The notes under the pieces are model-generated. The model was given only the letters and a program-made list of their open reading frames with translations. It was not told the origin of the DNA and searched no databases. A program made the position numbers and the translations under genes. From positions 124,001 to 188,000 of the forward strand of contig CAVZOJ010000001.1 in assembly GCA_963776845.1 (NCBI GenBank): 64,000 bases of DNA. The letters run 5' to 3'. Shown piece by piece: positions 35,318 through 44,328 of this stretch; positions within the stretch are counted from its first letter, which is position 1, and each line of letters opens with the position of its first letter. This DNA comes from Roseitranquillus sp963776845 (GTDB lineage: Bacteria > Pseudomonadota > Alphaproteobacteria > Rhodobacterales > Rhodobacteraceae).

Positions 35318-36492
35318 CTACTCAGCAGCTCTCATCCATTTGCCCATCACCTCCAGCGGGTAGCCTTTGCCGTAGCCGTGGCCCACGCCGTCCGTCTGCC
35401 AGCCTCCGATCTGGTCGACGATGTCGGCAGGGCACTCCACGGCGCGAAGGCGATCCCGCATGGAGTGGCGGAAGCCGTGCATCGTGCATCCTTCCCGCAC
35501 GTGTGGCTTCATCCATTTGTTGAGCGCGGCGCTCGCCGAGTTGGCGTTCGTGGGCGAGGTCTTGTTGTAGCGCGGGAAGGCGAACTTGCTGTCAGCAGGC
35601 TGCGCCAGGAGACGTCTCGCAGCCCACAGGGACGCTCCGACTAGCGGCACCAGCCGGCGGCTCCCCGAGGTCTTCAGGCGCCGCCATGGATGCTCCCTGA
35701 CGATGACGTGCGGGATATCTTCGCCGTCCACCTTGAGGTCCTCCCGGAGCAGTTCTGCCGCCTCGGCCAGACGCAGCCCGGTGTCCGAGACCAGTGCGAT
35801 CAGCCAGCGCAGGTCATCGTCCAGTGCATAGCATTTCGCCTGAATGGACCTGATCGCGTCGAGCGGCAGCGGACTGCGATCCAAGACGCTCGCCTGCCTG
35901 TCGTAGTACACGCCCGCGAACGGGTTCGTCAGCGAGACGCCGCTCTCGTTCGCAGCGAGCGTCACGATGGACCGGACGCTACCGAAGACGCGGGTGATGC
36001 TGCTGCCGGCGAGACCCCGCTCAACGAAAGCATCACGGAACTTCGTGGCATCCGCCTTGGTGTATGCCGTGAGCGCCTTATCGCCGCAGACGTCAATGAG
36101 GTAGCCGCATGAACGCTCTGCGCCTCGGTGGAAGGTGATCGGCCTCCCCTGCCCCTTGAGCCGCAGATAAACCGCGACGGCCTCTGAAATGTGACTGCGC
36201 CGTGGTCAGGCTCATTGGCTGCCGCCTGCGGTCGCGGCGCGTCTGGACCGGGCCGAAGCAGGTGCTTGCCCGGAAGGTCCATGTTCGTGGTCCGCAGGTG
36301 GTACCAGTATTCGTCCAGCTTCTGCGCCGCCCTCGCTGCCCGTGACGCAGCCACGGATGCCGATCTCGTCCGCAGCGAGTATGAGATTTTCGAGGACTTG
36401 TAGTGCTGGGCGAGGTCGCTCGGGACGCGCCGCCTGAAGTAGTAGACGCCCTGTTTCACAAGTGCGTGGGCTGCTGGGTTGTGCTCCGACAT
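35318..36492 (-). pseudogene. Phage-type tyrosine integrase at tRNA-Thr, frameshifted
   Basis: N-terminus MSEHNPAAHALVKQGVYYFR, RRVPSDLAQHYKSSKISYSL (DUF6538-like). A single-base frameshift near 36190 (in PDHGAVTFQ) is followed in the other frame by AVAVYLRLKGQGRPITFHRG, ALTAYTKADATKFRDAFVER, the catalytic Arg region DTGLRLAEAAELLREDLKV, MHGFRHSMRDRL and IGGWQTDGVGHGYGKGY with Tyr. It starts inside the att-like repeat, 62 bp from the tRNA 3' end, the usual place for an integrase of an island inserted in a tRNA gene. Confidence 0.88.
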
Positions 36493-36569
36493 GTGCTATG
36501 ATCGCTCCATCTTAAGATAAAGCTGATGCGAGCCAATGGGTTAGCTGTTGGGGTGGTGCCGGCAGAGGG
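36490..36569 (-). repeat. 80-bp attachment-type repeat at tRNA-Thr
   Basis: Partner of 35231-35310. It runs from the last 16 bases of tRNA-Thr through TAACCCATTGGCTCGCAT and CTTAAGATGGAGCGATC to the integrase start codon. Confidence 0.9.
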
Positions 36570-36629
36570 GCTCGAACCCCCGACCCCCTGATTACAAATC
36601 AGGTGCTCTACCAGCTGAGCTATGCCGGC
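36554..36629 (-). tRNA. tRNA-Thr (anticodon UGU)
   Basis: 76 nt including encoded CCA. The acceptor stem GCCGGCA pairs with TGCCGGC; the D-arm is GCTCAGCTGGTAGAGC, the anticodon arm CTGATTTGTAATCAG with anticodon TGT, and the T-arm GGGGGTTCGAGCCCCT. It is the target site of the adjacent integrase. Confidence 0.95.
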
Positions 36630-36665
36630 CATGGTGCGCCGGCAGGCCTAAGCCGAAACACGGCA

Positions 36666-38327
36666 TCACGCAAGACGCTCGCGGGTCGTTCGCGCCAGGA
36701 TGCCGACCGCAACGAGGCCGACGGCCACGATCATCAGCGCGGCGGGCGCGGCCTCGCCAATCTTCTCCAGAGACGCCTGCTCGTGCGTGCGCGTCGCCAG
36801 CGTCTCGAACCCGAAGGGGCGAAGCAGGAAAGTTGCCGGAAGCTCCTTGACGCAATCGACGAAAACCAGCAGCAGCGCGGTTGCGACCGAGCCTCGGATG
36901 AGAGGGACGTAGACGTCTCGCAAGGCCCCTCCCGCAGTTCGCCCGAGGGCGCGCGCCGCCATCGGGACGTTCGGCGAAATCCGCCCCATCGCGGCATCCG
37001 CGGCCCCCTGCGCGATGGCGAAGAAGCGGACCGAATATGCAAAGATAATGGCGCTCGCCGATCCGGTCAGGATCAGACCGGGATCCTTTCCCGTGATTGC
37101 CAGCACCGCGTCCGCGACGCGGTTGTCGAGAGCCGCGAGCGGGATCAGAATTCCGACGCCCAGCACCGCGCCAGGCGCCGCGTATCCGATCGTCGTGAGA
37201 GGCAGGATCGTGCGCGGGCCGCGACCAGCCGAGAGGCGCACGCCGTAGACCAGCACAAGCGCCGCGGCGACGGTCACGAGGGCTGCCGTTCCGCCGACCA
37301 GCAGCGTGTTGCGAAGCGCCTCCACAAGCCGTGCGTCGGCGAGGAATTCGAGGTTGCGAAGCGCGTGCGAGCCCAGCACGCCGACTGGCAGGATGAACCC
37401 CATTATCACGGGCGCGGCGCAAAACGCGGTCGCCGCCCACGCCGATGCGCCGTGCAAGGGCACCTGCTGCGTAGGCCGCGCCGACCGTGACAGGCGATGC
37501 ACGTGGCGGTGGCGCCGCGCGATGCGCTCCAGTGCGACCAGCGCGAGGATAAGGACCAGGATCAGACACGCGATCTGCGCCGCACCGCCGACATTGTTCA
37601 TCTGCAGCCAGACGCTGAAGATGCCGGTGGTCAGCGTTTGAACGGCGAAATAGTCGACTGTGCCGAAATCGTTGACCGTTTCCATCATGACGATTGCGAC
37701 GCCGGCAGCCAGCGCCGGTCGTGCCAGGGGCAGGCCGACGCGCCAGAACCGCGCGACGGGACCGGCGCCAAGGGCACGCGCCACTTCGTAGCTGTTGCCG
37801 GGCTGCTCGCGAAACGCCGCGCGAACCAGAAGGTAGACATACGGATAGAGCGCCATCGTCAGTACGAGACTGGCGGCCCCGCGCGAACGCACCTCCGGAA
37901 ACCAATAGTCGCGGGCACTTTCCCACCCGAACGCCGCCCGCAGCGTCGTCTGAACTGGTCCTGCATACTCAAGAAAGTCTGTCAGCGCGTAGGCCCCGAC
38001 GTAGGCGGGCACCGACAGCGGCAGGAGCAGCAGCCACTGCAGGCTGCGCCGGCCGGGGAAGTCGTACAGCGTGACGAGCCAGGCGGCAGTCGCGCCGATG
38101 CAGGCAGACGCGGTTCCCGTCGCAAGCATCAAGACGACCGTGTTGCCGAAGTAGCGTGGCAGCGTCGTCGCCCAAAGATGGGGCCAGATGTTCTCGGATG
38201 GGTTCAACGCAAGCCAGACCACGCTGACAATCGGCAGCAGGACAAGTCCGGCGACGCAGGCGGCGGCTACGGTCCAGAAGCTGGGCACGAAACTGCGCGC
38301 CAATGACTGAGTAGTTTGGTCGGCCAT
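36666..38327 (-). CDS. Iron(III)-type ABC transporter permease (FbpB-like)
   Basis: Fused two-domain ABC permease of 553 aa with about 12 membrane helices. Each half has an EAA-type loop (AARALGRTAGGALRDVYVPLI in the second half and EVARALGAGPVARFWRVGLP in the first). This architecture is that of FbpB/SfuB ferric-iron permeases. No binding protein or ATPase gene lies next to it in this window, so the partner genes must be elsewhere. The start is the first Met, MADQTTQSLARSF. Confidence 0.87.
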   Translation of the reverse strand: MADQTTQSLARSFVPSFWTVAAACVAGLVLLPIVSVVWLALNPSENIWPHLWATTLPRYFGNTVVLMLATGTASACIGATAAWLVTLYDFPGRRSLQWLLLLPLSVPAYVGAYALTDFLEYAGPVQTTLRAAFGWESARDYWFPEVRSRGAASLVLTMALYPYVYLLVRAAFREQPGNSYEVARALGAGPVARFWRVGLPLARPALAAGVAIVMMETVNDFGTVDYFAVQTLTTGIFSVWLQMNNVGGAAQIACLILVLILALVALERIARRHRHVHRLSRSARPTQQVPLHGASAWAATAFCAAPVIMGFILPVGVLGSHALRNLEFLADARLVEALRNTLLVGGTAALVTVAAALVLVYGVRLSAGRGPRTILPLTTIGYAAPGAVLGVGILIPLAALDNRVADAVLAITGKDPGLILTGSASAIIFAYSVRFFAIAQGAADAAMGRISPNVPMAARALGRTAGGALRDVYVPLIRGSVATALLLVFVDCVKELPATFLLRPFGFETLATRTHEQASLEKIGEAAPAALMIVAVGLVAVGILARTTRERLA

Positions 38328-38372
38328 GCCGACGGATCCTCTAGATCCGACCAGTCCCCAAGTCGAGAGGCC

Positions 38373-38639
38373 TCACATCCCCAATGCCTGTCGGTACATG
38401 TCCAGAACCGCCTCTTCCTCGGCGATATCGTCCGGCTCCCGCTTCCTAAGGGCGATGACCTTGCGCAAAACCTTGGTGTCGTAGCCTCGGCCCTTGGCCT
38501 CTGCCATCACTTCCTTTTGCTGGTCGGCGATGTCGCGCTTCTCGGCCTCGAGCCGCTCGTAGCGCTCGACGAACTGTCGCAACTCGTCGGCCGTGACGCG
38601 ATAGCTCGCCTCTCCCGCGGGGTCGACGACGTCGGTCAT
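38373..38639 (-). CDS. DUF2312 protein
   Basis: Small helical protein of 88 aa (YRVTADELRQFVERYERLEA, DQQKEVMAEAKGRGYDTKVL, VIALRKREPDDIAEEEAVLD), a clear DUF2312/GapR-like sequence. GapR of Caulobacter is a nucleoid-associated protein that binds overtwisted AT-rich DNA; members of this length and with the GRGYDTK motif are its orthologues or close relatives. The start MTDVVDPAGE is chosen over a longer upstream frame. Confidence 0.88.
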   Translation of the reverse strand: MTDVVDPAGEASYRVTADELRQFVERYERLEAEKRDIADQQKEVMAEAKGRGYDTKVLRKVIALRKREPDDIAEEEAVLDMYRQALGM

Positions 38640-38759
38640 CCGTAGTCCTCCTGCATCACAGGCGGCCGTCCTAGCCGAGCCGCCCGCCGCGCCGCAAGGG
38701 CGCGATTGCTCCGCACGCGACGATGTCCTACGCAACGCGAAAGGGAGGCGTGCGACGCG

Positions 38760-38975
38760 ATGACGGCTCTGGTCTGGTTCGGTGCAGCGATTTCGGTGGC
38801 AGGCCTTCTTGGGCTTGTCTGGTGCATCGTGGCGATCACGCGCGCGCGGCGAGCCAACCTCTCCGAGGAGGCGATGCGCGGTCGCCTGCGTCAGGCCGTC
38901 ACGGTCAACATGGCGGCGTTCCTGACGTCCGTCTTGGGACTGATCCTGGTGGTCGTCGGAGTGATCCTGAGCTGA
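38760..38975 (+). CDS. Small two-helix membrane protein
   Basis: 71 aa with two hydrophobic helices (WFGAAISVAGLLGLVWCIVA and AAFLTSVLGLILVVVGVIL) joined by a basic loop. The start is at ATG 38760, with GGGAGG upstream at a slightly long distance. Similar small proteins occur in Rhodobacterales without known function. It ends 4 bp before the convergent small gene. Confidence 0.72.
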   Translation: MTALVWFGAAISVAGLLGLVWCIVAITRARRANLSEEAMRGRLRQAVTVNMAAFLTSVLGLILVVVGVILS

Positions 38976-38979
38976 TGCT

Positions 38980-39144
38980 TCAGACCGGGACATTCTCCCA
39001 AAGATCGTCCAGGTCGTCGGGCTGCTCATGGCGCTCCACGAGGCGCAGGCGCGCGCGGTCGGCTTGCTTTGCGGCGCCCGCGGCAAGTTCTCCGGCGCGA
39101 TCCTCGGGCTCGTCCTTTGTCCTGAGGTCCTTCTTCGTCTTCAT
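38980..39144 (-). CDS. Small charged protein, unknown
   Basis: 54 aa, starting MKTKKDLRTKDEPEDRAGEL and ending DDLDDLWENVPV. GGGAGG stands seven bases before the ATG, a strong ribosome-binding site, which supports a real gene. No domain is recognised; the protein is highly charged and probably disordered or helical. Confidence 0.6.
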   Translation of the reverse strand: MKTKKDLRTKDEPEDRAGELAAGAAKQADRARLRLVERHEQPDDLDDLWENVPV

Positions 39145-39320
39145 GATCCAACCTCCCCAGAGCATGGCCTCGATTCGTGTAGCACATTGCCCCGGCCGAT
39201 CACATCGTGGCAGATGTACTTCTGGCGCCGCCGCCAGCGAGATGCCCGATGGTTGTGCGGTGCGCGGCGCGGGCGCCTTGATCTGCGTCAGTCGGAAGGC
39301 AGCAGGATAGGACGACGCGC

Positions 39321-39734
39321 ATGAACTACTCTCGGGTGACCACGACCTATGCCGTAGCGCCGCAGATAGACCCGGCCGACGCCGAGGAGATCCGTGCAGC
39401 GGGCTTCACCGACGTCATCTGCAACCGACCCGATGAGGAGGTCGCGCCCGATCAAGCCGCCAACTCGGTGGCGGCGGCGCTGTCGGAAAATGGCGTTCGG
39501 TTCCACGCCAATCCGGTTCGGAACGGCGCGCTGACAGACGCCGAAGTCCAGCGGCAGGCATCGATCCTTGCCGAGGCGGAAGGGCCCGTGCTTGCCTACT
39601 GTCGGTCCGGCACGCGCTCGACCATCGTCTGGGCGCTTGGAGAGCCGAGCATGTCGCCCGACGCGATCATCGCGGCGGCGGCTGGGGCGGGATACGACCT
39701 CGCGCCGTATCGCGACCTGCTCGAACGGCGCTAG
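39321..39734 (+). CDS. TIGR01244 family sulfur transferase / phosphatase
   Basis: Protein of 137 aa (DUF442, BLH-type). The phosphatase-like P-loop is C94-RSGTR-S (AYCRSGTRS), fitting a cysteine-based sulfur transferase or phosphatase. The N-terminal part (QIDPADAEEIRAAGFTDVIC) is typical of the family. In other bacteria the domain is found fused to or beside sulfide-detoxifying ETHE1-like enzymes; none is adjacent here. Confidence 0.9.
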   Translation: MNYSRVTTTYAVAPQIDPADAEEIRAAGFTDVICNRPDEEVAPDQAANSVAAALSENGVRFHANPVRNGALTDAEVQRQASILAEAEGPVLAYCRSGTRSTIVWALGEPSMSPDAIIAAAAGAGYDLAPYRDLLERR

Positions 39735-39745
39735 CAGCAGGCCCC

Positions 39746-40861
39746 TCAGCCCGAAAGCGGCGGCAGACCTTCGATCTCAGGAGGGTCGACGTCTTCGGAG
39801 ATGTCCGGAAGCGCGTCGGCCGACTCGTCGGCCTGCAGCGCACCGATGTCCGGCAGATCGTCCTCGTGCTCGACCACGCTCAATCCTGGCAGGTCAGCCG
39901 CGACATCGACGTCGCATTCAGCGCCCCCCGTGGCCGCGTAGCGCGGCGGCGCCGGAGCCGCCTCGTGGAACTCCAGTCCAGGCGGCAATTCAGCCGCTTC
40001 ACCTCCGATGCACGTGATCCGGACAGCCCGGAAACCGCCCTGCTGACCCAGCCTCGCGTGTGCTAGGTTAGCACCGCCAATGGCGGCCAAATCCACCGTC
40101 GCGAGCGCCGCGAGTGGGACCCGCAGGATGTCCCCCGACCGAAGCTTAGAGACCTCCGAAAGCGGCATCTGGACGCGGTGGAGCACCGCGTCGAGTTCGC
40201 TCGGCGCCGACATGACGTTCTCTGCCAGCGCCTGCTGAAATACCGCGGCGTCCTGGCTTGCGGCACCGCGCGGCGCCACTGGGAAGGCAATCGCGACCTC
40301 CCCCTGCCTGACGCCGCCACCAAGATCGAGCGTCAGCCGATAGACCGAATAAGGTCCGTCCCCCAGGGTCAAAATCATCCCACGGCTGTCAGAAAGCGGA
40401 GCCGCGAAGCGATAGCCGGAAAGATTTGGCGGGTCTTCCATCTCAGCTAGGTTCGTCTCGAAGCGCTCCAGAACCGCATCGAGCAGGTCTGCGACGATCG
40501 TCGCGTCAGTGCGGGTCGGCACGCGGGGCATCACCGGCCGGGACGCTATTCGCCCCGTGGTCGCCGCTTCGATGAAGCCGGACAGGATCGGCGGCGAGAC
40601 CACCGCAACGCCAAAGCGCTCCTCCGGACCTTCGAGCAGGACGATGAGGGCGTTCTCGACAACGAGACCGCCAAGATTGTCGCGTACCTCCCGGTTCTCG
40701 TCGACCCGCAGAACCGACGCCTGTACGCCCAGCGTCTCGTCGGCGGCCTTCGGCATCGAGAGCTTCCACGAGCGCGTCGTGGTCATGCGTCCGACCTCGG
40801 GCGCGGGACGCCCCGCCCCCGCCTTCCGCCGCATCGCCTTGGTCGCTGTCTTGATCGTCAT
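39746..40861 (-). CDS. FliM/FliN-family (SpoA-domain) protein
   Basis: Protein of about 371 aa. The N-terminus MRRKAGAGRPAPEVG is typical of stand-alone FliM/FliN-family proteins of Rhodobacterales. The middle (FEAATTGRIASRPV-like, FETNLAEMEDPPNLSGYRF, ILTLGDGPYSVYRLTLDLGG) resembles the FliM middle domain and MPLSEVSKLRSGDILRVPLA is the SpoA/FliN C-terminal core. An acidic tail follows. In flagella such proteins form the C-ring switch; no flagellar genes are nearby, so its assembly partner is uncertain. The start at MTIKTATK is preferred over a longer frame. Confidence 0.78.
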   Translation of the reverse strand: MTIKTATKAMRRKAGAGRPAPEVGRMTTTRSWKLSMPKAADETLGVQASVLRVDENREVRDNLGGLVVENALIVLLEGPEERFGVAVVSPPILSGFIEAATTGRIASRPVMPRVPTRTDATIVADLLDAVLERFETNLAEMEDPPNLSGYRFAAPLSDSRGMILTLGDGPYSVYRLTLDLGGGVRQGEVAIAFPVAPRGAASQDAAVFQQALAENVMSAPSELDAVLHRVQMPLSEVSKLRSGDILRVPLAALATVDLAAIGGANLAHARLGQQGGFRAVRITCIGGEAAELPPGLEFHEAAPAPPRYAATGGAECDVDVAADLPGLSVVEHEDDLPDIGALQADESADALPDISEDVDPPEIEGLPPLSG

Positions 40862-40943
40862 TCGGACCGTCGTCCCTTTAGTCTTTTCCCCTCGCACCAG
40901 CTGCGTGTCGCAGATCGCTGTTAAACGCGCGTTACGAAAGGTC

Positions 40944-43625
40944 TTATTCCGCCGCTTCGGCGCGCGCGATCGGGAGCGTGACCCGAAATGCCGCGCCACG
41001 CTGCCCAGGCAGGTACGCGATGGTCCCGCCGAGGCTGGAGACGATCTCACGACAGATGGCGAGGCCCAGTCCGGTGCCGCCGGCCGCCCGCGCATCGCTG
41101 AGACGAGAGAACTTTTCGAAGATCACCTCCTGAGATTCCCTCGGGATACCGCTGCCGTTGTCGACGAAGTCGATCGCCACCACTCCGCCTGTGACGCGCG
41201 CCTCGATCTGCAACTCTCGCCTATCGGCGTCACAGTACTTCCGGGCATTGCTCATCAGGTTGATGAACACCTGTGTCAGCCGGTCCTCGTCCGTCACCAG
41301 ATGCACGTCCTCGGTCCCTCGTGCGCGAGACAGTTGCAGGTCCGACACGTCGAGACCGGCCGCACGCTGTGCCCGGTCGATGATATCGCCCAGTCGAGCG
41401 TCCGAGTACTTGAGGCTAACGTCGCCGCCCTCGAGGACGCTGAGGTCAAGAAGGTCGTCAAGCAGGCGCGTCAGGCGTAGCGCCTCGTCATGAATTATGG
41501 CTGAATACGCGTTGCGCGTCTCCTCCGGCAGCGTCGTTCCGTCCCGCAGGATCTCGGAGAACGCGCGGATCGACGTCATCGGCGTTCGCAGCTCGTGGCT
41601 GATCTGCCCAAGGAATGCGTCTTTCTGGCGGCTGATCGCCGTCAGCCTCTCATTGGCGTCGCGGAGCTGCCGCGCGGTGCGCCCCAACTCGGCGGACTGC
41701 GTCTCGAGCTGGGCTGAGTACTCCATGATCTGCGCCGTCTCGTCCGCAACGCGCATCAGGTCCTCGACGGTGACGCCGCCGCCGCCCACGATCTGCTCCA
41801 GCATCGCGTGCGCGGTCGCCGCGCCGACCGAGCCGGCAAGCTCCCGCTCGAGGCGCTTCAGAAATTCCGGCGTCGGGTCGGGCAGGTATCCGGCACGGCC
41901 CTGCCGCGCCGCCTCTGCCGAGAACAGCGCCTGCGATTCGGACGGCCCCAGTATCCGTTGCGCCATCACCAGCAGATCCTCGGTTTCGGCCGCCCCATGG
42001 CGCCAGCCACTCGGCCCGTCGCCGCTTCGGAAGACGTTGACGAACGCGGCGCCCTGCAGACGCTCAAGCGGGCCGGGGAAGCTCGCCACGGAACCGGCAA
42101 CGAACAGCGCCGTATTGACCGCAAGGCTCCACAGCAGGGCATGCACCACCGGATCGAGATCCGTCACGCCGAAGAGGGCCTGCGGTCTCAGCCATGCCAC
42201 GCCCCACGGGCCCTCCGCGATGACCGAGGCGGGCATCAGCAGTGCGCCGCCGAAGCTTGGAAGGAACAGCGCGTAGACCCAGACGAAAAAGCCGGCGACA
42301 AGGCCAAACGCCGCGCCTGTCCGCGAAGCGCCGCGCCAGAACAGGGCTCCGACCATCGCGGGCGCCACCTGCGCGACCCCGACGAAGGAGATGAGGCCGA
42401 TGGCGGCAAGCGCCGTGCCGCCTCCCGAGGCGCGATAGTAGAGATAGCCAAGGACCAGTACCGCAACGATGGAAAGCCGGCGCGCCATCAGGACGGTGGC
42501 GCGGACATCGCCAGAGCGGCTCGCGCCGCCGCCCCGTGCCTTAAGCCACAGCGGCAGCACGATGTTGTTCGAGACCATCGTCGACAGGGCGATCGCGGCG
42601 ACGATCACCATCGACGTCGCGGACGAGAAGCCGCCAAGAAACGCGAGGGTGGCGAGACCGTCCATGCCGGCGGATTGCGGCACCGTGAGGACGAAGAGGT
42701 CGGGATTCGAGCCGGTTGGCATGATCGAAAGTCCCACCACAGCGATCGGCAGGACGAACAGGCTCATCGCGAAGAGGTAGAGCGGGAAGGCCCAGGACGC
42801 GGTCGCGAGATGCCGCTCGTCTGGCGTTTCGACGACCAGCACCTGGAACATCCGCGGCAGCGTCAGAAAAGCGATGCCGGCGAGCAGGGTGTAACCGGCC
42901 CATCGTCCGGGCTCCATCCGCCACTCGCCGATCCGCGAGGCGTCGATCATGTCGAAGGTCTCGGCCACGCCGCCCGCCACGCCCCAGACGACGAAGCACC
43001 CGACGGCGACCAGCGCGACCAGCTTGACCACCGCCTCGACCGCGATGGCCATGACGACACCGTGGTGACGCTCGTTGAGGTCGAGCCGCCGTGTCCCGAA
43101 TACGATGGTGAAGATTGCCAGCCCGGCCGCGACCCAAAGCGCGCTGGACACCGGGTCCGCCAATTCCGGGCCCGACCCGCGTACGAAGACAGAGAATGAC
43201 AGCGTCACAGACTGGAGTTGGAGCGCGATGTAGGGGGTTGTGCCGAATACCGCGAGCAGCGTCACCAGGACCCCCAGCAGGTTCGACTTGCCGTATCGGG
43301 ACGATATCAGGTCGGCAATCGAGGTGATGCGCTGTTCCCTGCCGATCCGCACGAGCTTTCGCACCAGCATCCACCAGCCGATCATCACCAGCGTCGGACC
43401 TAGGTAGATCGTGACGAACTCCAGCCCGGAGCGCGCGGCGTAACCGACGGCGCCGTAGAACGTCCACGCTGTACAATAGATCGACAGCGACAGAGTGTAG
43501 ACGATGGGCGACCTGATCCAGGCGCCGCGTCCCCGCATCGCCCGCTGCTCGGCCACCCACGCGATCAGGAACAGCAGGCCCACGTAGGCGAGGCAGACGG
43601 CCAGAAGCAGGTTGAACGAGAACAT
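40944..43625 (-). CDS. Sensor histidine kinase with sodium/solute symporter domain
   Basis: Membrane kinase of 893 aa. Residues about 1-500 form an SSS-type transporter domain with some 12-13 helices (YCTAWTFYGAVGYAARSGLE near the start). A linker and coiled coil (about 600-665) lead to the kinase: H-box QISHELRTPM (His near 675), N-box FINLMSNARKY, G-boxes VDNGSGIP and GGTGLGLAICREIV. The layout matches CbrA-like kinases, which link solute transport or sensing to gene control. No receiver domain is fused; a receiver gene lies upstream in the same operon. Its ATG overlaps the preceding stop (TGATG). Confidence 0.92.
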   Translation of the reverse strand: MFSFNLLLAVCLAYVGLLFLIAWVAEQRAMRGRGAWIRSPIVYTLSLSIYCTAWTFYGAVGYAARSGLEFVTIYLGPTLVMIGWWMLVRKLVRIGREQRITSIADLISSRYGKSNLLGVLVTLLAVFGTTPYIALQLQSVTLSFSVFVRGSGPELADPVSSALWVAAGLAIFTIVFGTRRLDLNERHHGVVMAIAVEAVVKLVALVAVGCFVVWGVAGGVAETFDMIDASRIGEWRMEPGRWAGYTLLAGIAFLTLPRMFQVLVVETPDERHLATASWAFPLYLFAMSLFVLPIAVVGLSIMPTGSNPDLFVLTVPQSAGMDGLATLAFLGGFSSATSMVIVAAIALSTMVSNNIVLPLWLKARGGGASRSGDVRATVLMARRLSIVAVLVLGYLYYRASGGGTALAAIGLISFVGVAQVAPAMVGALFWRGASRTGAAFGLVAGFFVWVYALFLPSFGGALLMPASVIAEGPWGVAWLRPQALFGVTDLDPVVHALLWSLAVNTALFVAGSVASFPGPLERLQGAAFVNVFRSGDGPSGWRHGAAETEDLLVMAQRILGPSESQALFSAEAARQGRAGYLPDPTPEFLKRLERELAGSVGAATAHAMLEQIVGGGGVTVEDLMRVADETAQIMEYSAQLETQSAELGRTARQLRDANERLTAISRQKDAFLGQISHELRTPMTSIRAFSEILRDGTTLPEETRNAYSAIIHDEALRLTRLLDDLLDLSVLEGGDVSLKYSDARLGDIIDRAQRAAGLDVSDLQLSRARGTEDVHLVTDEDRLTQVFINLMSNARKYCDADRRELQIEARVTGGVVAIDFVDNGSGIPRESQEVIFEKFSRLSDARAAGGTGLGLAICREIVSSLGGTIAYLPGQRGAAFRVTLPIARAEAAE

Positions 43626-43885
43626 CAGCCGTCCCCGGCGCCGTCGTCACCCGCCCCCCTTGCCAGAAAGCGCGACAGCGCCGCCGCCGCGACGATCAGC
43701 CCCGCCCAGACGGCGAAGACGTAGGCACCGCCCCAAGCCGTGCGCACCGGCCCGTCGCCGCCCCAGAGCACCGGGACGAGAAAGAGGAACAGTCCGACGA
43801 ACGGCAGCACCCGCGCGGCGTCGACGAGGCGCCGGCGCCTATACCTGCCCTGCGCGAGGAAAAGGGGCTCACGCGGCGCCTTCAC
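43625..43885 (-). CDS. Small membrane protein in the kinase operon
   Basis: 86 aa from a GTG start (VKAPREPLFLAQGRYRRRRL), with two membrane helices (LPFVGLFLFLVPVLWG and AWGGAYVFAVWAGLIVAAAA). It overlaps the response-regulator gene by 17 bp and the kinase gene by one base, so the three are surely co-translated. This position is typical of small accessory subunits found before SSS-type kinases. Function unknown. Confidence 0.75.
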   Translation of the reverse strand: MKAPREPLFLAQGRYRRRRLVDAARVLPFVGLFLFLVPVLWGGDGPVRTAWGGAYVFAVWAGLIVAAAALSRFLARGAGDDGAGDG

Positions 43886-44252
43886 GGCCCCGCGCCAGTT
43901 CGCGCACCGATGCAAGCACCTCGGAGTTCGAGAACGGCTTGGTCATGAACAGGCTGACCCCGCGCCGCTCGGCCAGTTCCCGGTCCGCCTTCTGACCACG
44001 AGCTGTCAGCATCAAGACCGGCAGATCCTCCGTCTCGGGACTGTCGCGGAGGTCGCGCAGGATGTCGAAGCCGGACCGGTTCGGCAGCATCACGTCCAGA
44101 ATGACGATATCGGGCCGCCTTTCCGCCACCGCCCGAAGCGCCGTTGCGCCGTCGGAGTGCGTGTCTACCCGCCACCCGTCGCGCGAAAGGATGAACCTGA
44201 TCGCCTCGATGATGTTCGGTTCGTCCTCGATAAGCAGAACACGTCCGCCCAT
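43869..44252 (-). CDS. Single-domain response regulator
   Basis: CheY-like receiver of 127 aa: VLLIEDEPNIIEAIRFILSR (acidic pocket), ILDVMLPNRSGFDILRDLRD with the acceptor Asp, VLMLTARGQKAD and MTKPFSNSEVL with the Lys. There is no output domain, so it acts through protein contacts, probably with the SSS-type kinase two genes downstream. The start at MGGRVLLIEDEP follows a GGGGAGGG purine run. Confidence 0.9.
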   Translation of the reverse strand: MGGRVLLIEDEPNIIEAIRFILSRDGWRVDTHSDGATALRAVAERRPDIVILDVMLPNRSGFDILRDLRDSPETEDLPVLMLTARGQKADRELAERRGVSLFMTKPFSNSEVLASVRELARGREGAA

Positions 44253-44328
44253 GCGCGCGTCCCTCCCCTGCCGCGCCGTTTTGAGCACTATCAGCGTGCC
44301 GCTGGTGCGTGTCAAAGATCCAGTCGCC

